A stretch of DNA of 37,883 nt from Ophiothrix spiculata (taxonomy: Eukaryota; Echinodermata; Ophiuroidea; Amphilepidida; Ophiotrichidae). Made by a program: the position numbers and the translations under genes. Within the stretch, counting starts at the first letter, position 1. Each line of letters opens with the position of its first letter. The stretch lies in the NCBI GenBank assembly GCA_000969725.1, contig JXSR01S003775.1. One strand, written 5' to 3'. Shown here piece by piece: positions 32,677-37,883 of the stretch. A model generated the notes under the pieces. It was not told where the DNA came from. It searched no databases and saw only the letters and a list, made by a program, of their open reading frames with translations.

Positions 32677-33220
32677 CCAAGGGGGATTCCTAAGGGCCCT
32701 ACCACAGGTTTTCGTGCGTAAAAAAATTTACATCACCGCTCCATGTAATTGTCAAACTTGACGCAGCAGGTCCCCCAGTGGCAAAAAAATTCGACCCAGT
32801 CGTTTTCGTGTTAATTAGCATAAAGTGATTTTTCGAGGGCGCTGTTCAAATTTGTTTTGCCCATAAAATCGAAACCGAATAACTTTTTTTCTAATTTTAT
32901 TTTTTGTACTTGCAATGTGCAAGTTTGAGCAAAATTTCATGCAAAAATTCCTTCGGGAAAACTGTTTTTGAAATTTTGGCGGGAAATTTTTTGACGCGAC
33001 ACAAAAAATGGTTTTGGGGCCGCCATTTTGAAACGGTTCATCCGATTTTCAATTTTTTTTTCTGTATTTTGTTCCTTATTACATGCTTTATCATTGACCA
33101 GACTTTCAACGTAAAATTCATACCGGAAGGATGTTTTTTTAAGGGGGGGGGGTCCCTAGGAACCCCCCCCCCCCCCCCCTTGGGCACCAACGAGTGGGAA
33201 ATACCTTGGTCACTTAAGTG
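32677..33220. mobile_element. TTAA-target element in unit 4
   Basis: Unit 1 reads TTTCCTTAAGATATACAC with one TTAA (13008-13011); unit 4 is opened there, with TTTA at 32673-32676 and TTAA at 33221-33224. Inverted ends: ACCAAGGGGGATTCC on the left and ACCAAGGTATTTCCC on the right in reverse complement, the latter preceded by a palindromic CACTTAAGTG tail. A second TTAA inside that tail makes the right border ambiguous by about 11 bases. A G-run, CTAGG and C-run hairpin lies at about 33143-33182. A 106-codon frame inside is low-complexity and not a gene. Confidence 0.78.
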
Positions 33221-33667
33221 TTAAGATATACACAAGAGACTCTTTGATAGTAAAACGTTTTATATTTTTGTGAGGCCCATAATATTTTTTACAGCAAGAT
33301 ATTCCGGTTTGAGACTGAACACTAATAATCACTAACTTCCTTAAGAAAGTGAAACACTTAATCTTTTCTGAACAAGACGTAGTATTCAGTTGTATAGATA
33401 GTCCATCAAGTGTAGAGCTGATAGATCACTAGTGATGTCAAGATGTACTGATGTTTCAACGAAGCGGATATTATTCTGTCCAGAGGCCTGGAAAGGCTCA
33501 AAACTCTGCGTGTCATATCAACAATGTTAAACTGTGCTACTATACCCCGAATTCGTTGGAGAAATTTAAATAGAGTGGTTGACCAGTTTGAAAAGCAATT
33601 TCTTATTAAATTAAGAATGGTTGGGAAGTTTTTAAGCCATGTGTGTCTCATCTAGTTGACACATTTA

Positions 33668-34031
33668 TTAAAGCCAAGCTGGGCCCAGATGATCATGGTG
33701 ACCTCAATCTTTGTCAGACATAAACATGATAAATGTAAAATTTTACCAAAAACATTAATCAAAATTCAAAGCAAAATTAACACACAGAATATTTTATTTG
33801 ATAAATAAAATTCATTGCCAAAACTACAGGTATAAATAGTTTGCCCGCACACCTTTCTGGCATACGTGCGGGTGGGCAGTATACAAACACAACATGGTAT
33901 AGAGGCAAGTAGTGACAATTAATGACCTAAGAATTCGGATGCGGGTGACTACTTCCCGACGCGAAGCGGAAAGAAGTAGTCACATTCATCCAAAACAGAG
34001 GGATCTGGAATTTCACTACTTTTCGAAATAA
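33668..34031. other. Non-coding flank right of the array, with two strong hairpins
   Basis: No gene. Hairpin one, about 33842-33876: GCCCGCAC pairs with GTGCGGGTGGGC. Hairpin two, 33945-33983: GTGACTACTTC pairs with GAAGTAGTCAC, with CCG/CGG inside. A segment of about 85 bp (33936-34030: GGATGCGGGTGAC to CGAAATA) recurs in diverged form at 34544-34615 on the far side of the SINE. Confidence 0.6.
33945..33983. repeat. Perfect 11-bp-arm hairpin
   Basis: GTGACTACTTC (33945-33955) and GAAGTAGTCAC (33973-33983) are exact inverted repeats, with an inner CCG-N8-CGG stem. The duplicate of this region at 34544-34615 has GTGACAAGTAG instead and lacks the hairpin. It could be a small palindromic insertion. 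Confidence 0.7.
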
Positions 34032-34459
34032 GGGGCGCCGTAGTGTAGTGGTTAGCGATCTCGCCTTACACGCATTGGGCCCGGGTTCGATTCCCGGTGA
34101 GGGCACTTGCTGGAATGGAATCTCGGAATCTTTGCTTAGACGTTTATCTGACTTAGTGGCAGCATTGGGCAGATATTCTAGATCTACTCCGCTCCTTACA
34201 TGAAGTATTTAGAGTTGGGTAAATATTTCATGAGAGATCGTCGTCCTTCGGAGGGGACGTAAAGCCGTCGGTCCCATGTACAGAAGAGTCATACCTGTAC
34301 ATGTAATCGCAGTCAGTTTCGTAAGAGTAGGGTATTGTACCCCTGACTGTTCCCAACCCCGTTTCGGTCAATTTCTGGACTTCAAAATCCGCCTGTGCGT
34401 TATATCCTCAAGCATATGAGGTTGCACAATATTGGAAGAAAGAAAGAAAAAGAAAAAAA
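34032..34459 (+). mobile_element. tRNA-Val-derived SINE with conserved central domain
   Basis: The head (34034-34106) is related to tRNA-Val: A box TAGTGTAGTGG at 34041-34051, anticodon-loop segment CGCCTTACACGC with TAC in the anticodon position, B box GGTTCGATTCC at 34084-34094. The body includes TCGGAGGGGACGTAAAGCCG followed by TCGGTCCC near 34245-34275, the kind of conserved central motif seen in several metazoan SINE superfamilies. The 3' end is an A-rich GAAAGAAA tail. A 7-bp target duplication GAAATAA occurs at 34025-34031 and 34460-34466. It has no coding capacity and depends on a LINE for retroposition. Its age is modest, judging by the intact Pol III boxes. Confidence 0.88.
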
Positions 34460-34466
34460 GAAATAA

Positions 34467-35215
34467 ACCGTTACGTGTTGCATTTGTTTTACTATGCTTA
34501 TGACGCATACCGTATTAGGGTCAACCTGGGAACCCAATATTTTGGATGCGGGTGACAAGTAGAATTTTGCATCCAAAACCGAGGGATAAGGAATTTCCAC
34601 TATGTTTGGAAATAAACCGTGTTGTATTTCTTTTACTATACCTTATAAATATTCCACTGATTTAAACACAATTTAAAATACATTTATTCGGGCTTGATCT
34701 GAAATCCATTTTTCACAATAAAACCTTCATGTGCATATGCATATAATTTCTGGGTCTCCGTAAGAATGTTCAAATAAGCGATGTGAGGGGTGCGATAGTA
34801 GGGTGCAATAGTTTTTCAATTTTTCCCCGCGTGAGCATCACGGGGTAGCCTATATACTCTGTCACTTCGATGTAAAAGAAAAGCTTGGACAGCATAAAGG
34901 ACTAGCATAAACTTGTAGTCAGGGAAACAATTCAATTTCCCATACTTTCGTGGCGATAAGTGTTATTCGTTCATTGCGCATCACTTATGATGCACATTAA
35001 GATACAAAATTCTGATACATATTCAGGAATCAAATTTTACACCGCAAACGTTACCGTTTTCACTTATCATTGCCAACATTGTATACATGTATTTGAAAGA
35101 CAGTTTTTGGCTATAGAAACATTAGCAATAAGATGATGACTATTTCAACCTTCTTAAAAATAAATTTACATGTGGGTAATATGTATACATAATACATATT
35201 ATTGTAAGGTGTCCC
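34467..35215. other. Non-coding spacer
   Basis: No gene. It begins with a diverged repeat of the sequence left of the SINE (34544-34615), then AT-rich sequence. A 22-bp nested palindrome with CCCCG-C-GTGA and TCACGGGG arms lies around 34825-34846; it does not match the histone stem-loop. Frequent TACATGT words occur without clear periodicity. Confidence 0.55.
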
Positions 35216-36210
35216 AAAAAGTTGTTACATGTAGAAAAATGACCGTGTGCTAAAACTATAGAAGTTGGAGAAAATTTGCATAAATCATATTACATCTATC
35301 TTCTAGATACTCGTAAAATTTTGATGTCAAAGCGTTATTAGTTTTTGAGTTATCAACAAAGATAGACACGCATTTATTCAAAATTCTACAAAATACACAT
35401 GTTTTGGATATTTAAATGTGCATTCTTTTTTCTGAATGATCGTGTATAATCAAACTTAATATTAAACAAAATTTGGTACAATTTTACATGAATTATAACT
35501 GAACTCTCATACCTGCATTCCATGCATTCCAGAATGAGTTGTTTATACTGAACCTGTCAATCAAGTTGTGTTGCGAAAGTTGACAAATACGCAAAAACAT
35601 ATTCGACTTTTCACGGGTAACATTAATTCTTAAACTGTTTAACAGCAAGCTTGTGTAAACTTTAAAAAAGAAAGAAAGAAACATCTGCATAATATGACGC
35701 TTAAACTTACAGGGAATGTTTAAATTATAATTTTCTTCATCTATTAGCAAAAGTCCGATCGGCATTTGGAAATAGCAAAATTTTGAATCGATGACCATTT
35801 TGCCCAAAATCAGATCTGAAGTAATTTAAAACGTCATAATTACATAACAGCTTGTCTCCGATTTTCATGATTTTGGTATCAATGGGAAGAAGAAACCATA
35901 CCCTATAGTATGGTATAAAGCAACCTATACGTTTGGGTCTTTCAATTTCAAGTTCACATTGTGTTGAACGAGGTTTAAAATTACATCAAACGAACATGCT
36001 TACAATTTTGTTGAATTTTGAAAAATTACGTTTCTGATATAGGTATCTATCTTTGTTGATAACTCAAAAAATAATAAAGCTGTGATTTACAATTTTTGCA
36101 AACGCCTAGCAAAGATATGTATCATAAGTTATGCAAATTTCATATTTTCCAACTGCTATACTTTTTGCAAACGATCATTTTCTTACATGTCACCATATTT
36201 TAGGACACCT
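35216..36210. mobile_element. Mariner-type element with roughly 170-bp terminal inverted repeats
   Basis: The ends are AGGTGTCCCAAAAAGTTGTT on the left and AGGTGTCCTAAAATATGG in reverse complement on the right. Inverted similarity continues for about 170 bp with gaps, ending in GAGTTATCAACAAAGATAGA, which is shared exactly by both arms (about 35349-35368 and its complement about 36045-36064). TA lies just outside the left end (35214-35215) and near the right end. The GTGTCC end and TA context suggest Tc1/mariner. The interior includes a minus-strand frame of 104 codons at 35493-35807 without a DDE-type motif, and a block at 35828-35945 shared with the TTAA element in unit 1. It is non-autonomous. 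Confidence 0.8.
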
Positions 36211-37108
36211 GGTATATCACCAAAAAATCAATCACTTAAACCAATTTTAAGAATAACATCTCAACTTTATTTGTGCTTTTGCAAAAAGATATTATTGTTC
36301 AGGTGAAAGCTATCTTTTAGGGACAGAACTGTGAATTTGTGTCCGTCAAAAATGTAAATTTAGCCCATAAACTTTAACAACTTAGCATGTCTCATATCCT
36401 GAAAACGATTTTACAGCTCAAATTATTACCACATCTTCCTCCTACAAATAACTTAAACGGCAAAAAATGTCCAACACAAAATATCAGGGATACTTAGTGG
36501 AAAGGTGGGCATACGGACGCGCGAAAAGAACGCTTGCATTTTTAGCCTACTAAGTTTACCAAAGGCCCTTGAAATATGAAAAATGTGCTTTTAAAATGCA
36601 ATTTACATTGTAAAAATTTATTAACCGTTTATTTAAGTAAAGCATTGTTTCGCTTCCAGGTTAACATATCGGGTGGTATTCGAAATATCCGGCCGCGCGT
36701 CCGTACCCATCTGATAACCCCCCCCCCCCTTCCGACACAAATGTCAAAGAAAGGTTATTTGAACAAAACCCATGACCAGTAACTTTGGAATTAACCTTCA
36801 TACATTGTAATTACGATTATAATAAAAATCCGATCTGTGCATTGAAGTACCGGACGTAAACTGAAATGACTTGGATAGCCTGGCGTGACTTTGAACAAAA
36901 GTTTGAAACACACATCTCGCCTGATGGTGTTTTTAAAGGATTTCAACTATCAATAGTTAATAGTTGAAAGTCTTAACAAACTGCTGTCAGCAAAGATGAG
37001 TCATTCAAAAATCATCTTGTCGAAATTCTGTTCAAAGTCACTCCGGCGTTCAAAGTCACCCAAGTTTACGGTATATCATGAACATTCGCGTGAATAGTGA
37101 ACAAAAAA
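36211..37108. other. Non-coding spacer with a GC-rich inverted pair
   Basis: No gene. GTGGGCATACGGACGCGCG at 36505-36523 faces CGCGCGTCCGTACCCAT at 36694-36710, close inverted repeats about 170 bp apart in otherwise AT-rich sequence, plausibly the ends of a small MITE. A C-run at about 36719-36729 follows. A 27-bp palindrome, TTCAACTA with TAGTTGAA, lies near 36941-36969. Confidence 0.5.
36505..36710. mobile_element. Possible small MITE with TACGGACGCGCG ends
   Basis: The inverted pair TACGGACGCGCG is exact over 12 bases. The 170 bp between is AT-rich and non-coding. No empty site is available in the window, and no target duplication was found, so the transposon reading is inference. Confidence 0.4.
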
Positions 37109-37389
37109 TCAAGGTGCTAAGGAAATAATCTTAATGACATACTAGATGATGTAGAAATTCAGTCAGCGCATCATTAAAACTGATTTGAAAATCATAATCA
37201 ACACTGTAGTCTTGTAATAACCCGTAGAAAGTTATAAATGTAATAGTAGGTATATCAAGAGAAATTCAACGTGATAAATCACACACTATTTTCTCAACAT
37301 CATGTTTGCACAACCGTAAGTTTAACATCCAAACTAGGCTTTTTATGCTTTTACATCACAGATATATAATCCATGCTATTTTCGTCCTG
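37109..37389 (-). other. 3'UTR or downstream flank of the serine-rich gene
   Basis: Lies directly after the TAG stop of the minus-strand exon and matches islands of 1458-1738 in the same order. No canonical AATAAA polyadenylation signal on the minus strand was confidently placed. The conservation of islands between diverged copies suggests at least part is transcribed 3'UTR. Confidence 0.55.
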
Positions 37390-37883
37390 CTATAAAATGA
37401 CACAAGTTGTAGACACATTATTAGGAGGCATTTCAAGTCTATCTTCCGTTGCTCGATGCACAATAACGGATGGCGTAGACATTGCAGACGCATTATCTTT
37501 TGAAGGCACTGACAGGTCTCCATTCTCTTTTGCTATATGACTGTTGCTTTTCCGCCTTTCCGATTTCTCTTTCTTTCTCACAGATTTATCTGATTTACTT
37601 GCATGTTTTTCATCATTTTCAATAGTCCTTGACTTTTTGGATCTTTTGCTGTCTCGCCTTTTTACTGAAGGTCTTTGCGAGTTCAAGACATCGGATAACA
37701 CATTATTGTTCCTTGTAGCTGGAGGATCAAGAGAACTACTTCTACTTGAACTACGAGACAGTGATTTAGCTTTCTTTGATTTAATAGGAGATGAAGATGA
37801 TGACCTAAATGACGATTTTGAGGAAGACCTTGACAAACCAGACGTTCGTCTTGACTCGGATGATGGTTGTTCAGTTGAAGTAC
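37390..37883 (-). CDS. Serine/lysine-rich protein, last exon, CaaX-like end (partial)
   Basis: The frame is open from the window edge (37883) to TAG at 37390-37392, about 163 codons, and its 5' part lies outside the window; there is no reason to place a start codon here. The visible protein is low-complexity and probably disordered: an SR/SK-rich stretch (SRSSSKSSFRSSSSSPIKSK, then SLSRSSSRSSS), a basic middle (VKRRDSKRSKKSR; KKEKSERRKSN) and a more ordinary C-terminal part (STPSVIVHRATEDRLEMPPN). It ends in CVIL, a CaaX-type tetrapeptide; a terminal leucine is preferred by geranylgeranyltransferase I, so membrane anchoring by prenylation is possible (inference). Many RS/SP sites suggest phosphorylation. 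A paralogous, broken exon lies at 1679-2034 with the C-terminal part conserved at protein level, supporting a real coding exon. The family is not recognised. Confidence 0.8.
   Translation of the reverse strand, partial: TSTEQPSSESRRTSGLSRSSSKSSFRSSSSSPIKSKKAKSLSRSSSRSSSLDPPATRNNNVLSDVLNSQRPSVKRRDSKRSKKSRTIENDEKHASKSDKSVRKKEKSERRKSNSHIAKENGDLSVPSKDNASAMSTPSVIVHRATEDRLEMPPNNVSTTCVIL

Larger units (their letters stand above)
25970..33667 (+). repeat. Tandem unit 4
   Basis: Complete set of unit landmarks from AATTTTCTCACC to GTTGACACATTT, where homology ends near 33667; the linker seen after units 1 and 2 is absent. It is a patchwork: its first 1.1 kb is closest to unit 1, 26734-27324 is identical to unit 3, and the following part again resembles unit 1 with the shared mariner-type element. 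Insertions: 27608-28553, 30259-31664 (unique sequence) and 32677-33220. Unit sequence longer than 300 bases between these has no gene. Confidence 0.88.

Noticed and set aside
5314..33667. Tandem array considered as a CRISPR array or classical satellite
   Set aside because: Unit length is 7-8 kb with no short repeat-spacer pattern, and the sequence is eukaryotic.
33945..34846. Hairpins considered as histone 3' stem-loop, SECIS or microRNA precursors
   Set aside because: Stem and loop sequences do not match the histone or SECIS motifs, stems are too short for a microRNA precursor, and no gene is adjacent.
35493..35807. 104-codon minus-strand frame inside the long-inverted-repeat element, considered as transposase
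   Set aside because: No DDE/D catalytic pattern or helix-turn-helix segment can be seen, and it is far too short for a Tc1/mariner transposase.

Overview
The window is AT-rich, intron-bearing eukaryotic DNA. A tRNA-Val-derived SINE, the 3' end of a non-LTR retrotransposon, many small DNA transposons with TTAA or TA target sites, and last-exon coding sequence behind a recognisable 3' splice site all point to an animal, most plausibly a marine invertebrate such as a mollusc or a non-vertebrate deuterostome. The species is not identifiable from the sequence alone. There is no sign of prokaryotic gene organisation. Almost every open frame here is chance or lies inside a repeat.

Layout. The two ends hold related minus-strand last exons: an intact, serine-rich exon with a CaaX-like C-terminus at the right edge (37390-37883) and a frameshifted paralogous copy at the left (1679-2034), with related 3' flank beyond each stop region (1458-1738 and 37109-37389). 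Between them lies a four-copy tandem array of a non-coding unit of about 7-8 kb: unit 1 at 5314-14151, unit 2 at 14152-21793, unit 3 at 21794-25236 (3'-truncated) and unit 4 at 25970-33667. Units 1 and 4 also share a 5' flank (4877-5313 and 25524-25969).

Because the units are alignable, several insertions have an empty site in another unit of the same window, so their ends and target duplications can be read directly. They include a Mutator-like MITE (4150-4867), a mariner-type element in units 1 and 4 (6989-8458, 27608-28553), TTAA-target elements (7611-8189, 15323-16105, 20645-21336, 32677-33220), a GATC-rich element carrying a tRNA-like sequence (10677-11329), a TGTGATG-ended MITE (11814-12484), a 5'-truncated non-LTR retrotransposon (13515-14064), a foldback element (17187-17326), a 647-bp near-perfect palindrome (17883-18529) and a pogo/Tigger-like MITE (19909-20082).

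To the right of the array lie a SINE with a 7-bp target duplication (34032-34459), a 1-kb element with long terminal inverted repeats (35216-36210) and the 3' flank of the gene. A 49-base N gap (17724-17772) is flanked by an exact 92-bp duplication and is probably an assembly artefact. Patchwork identity among the units (591 bp of exact identity between units 3 and 4 inside otherwise diverged sequence) suggests gene conversion or unequal exchange. No enzymatic pathway or operon-like system is encoded; the interest lies in the array as a record of transposition and recombination.
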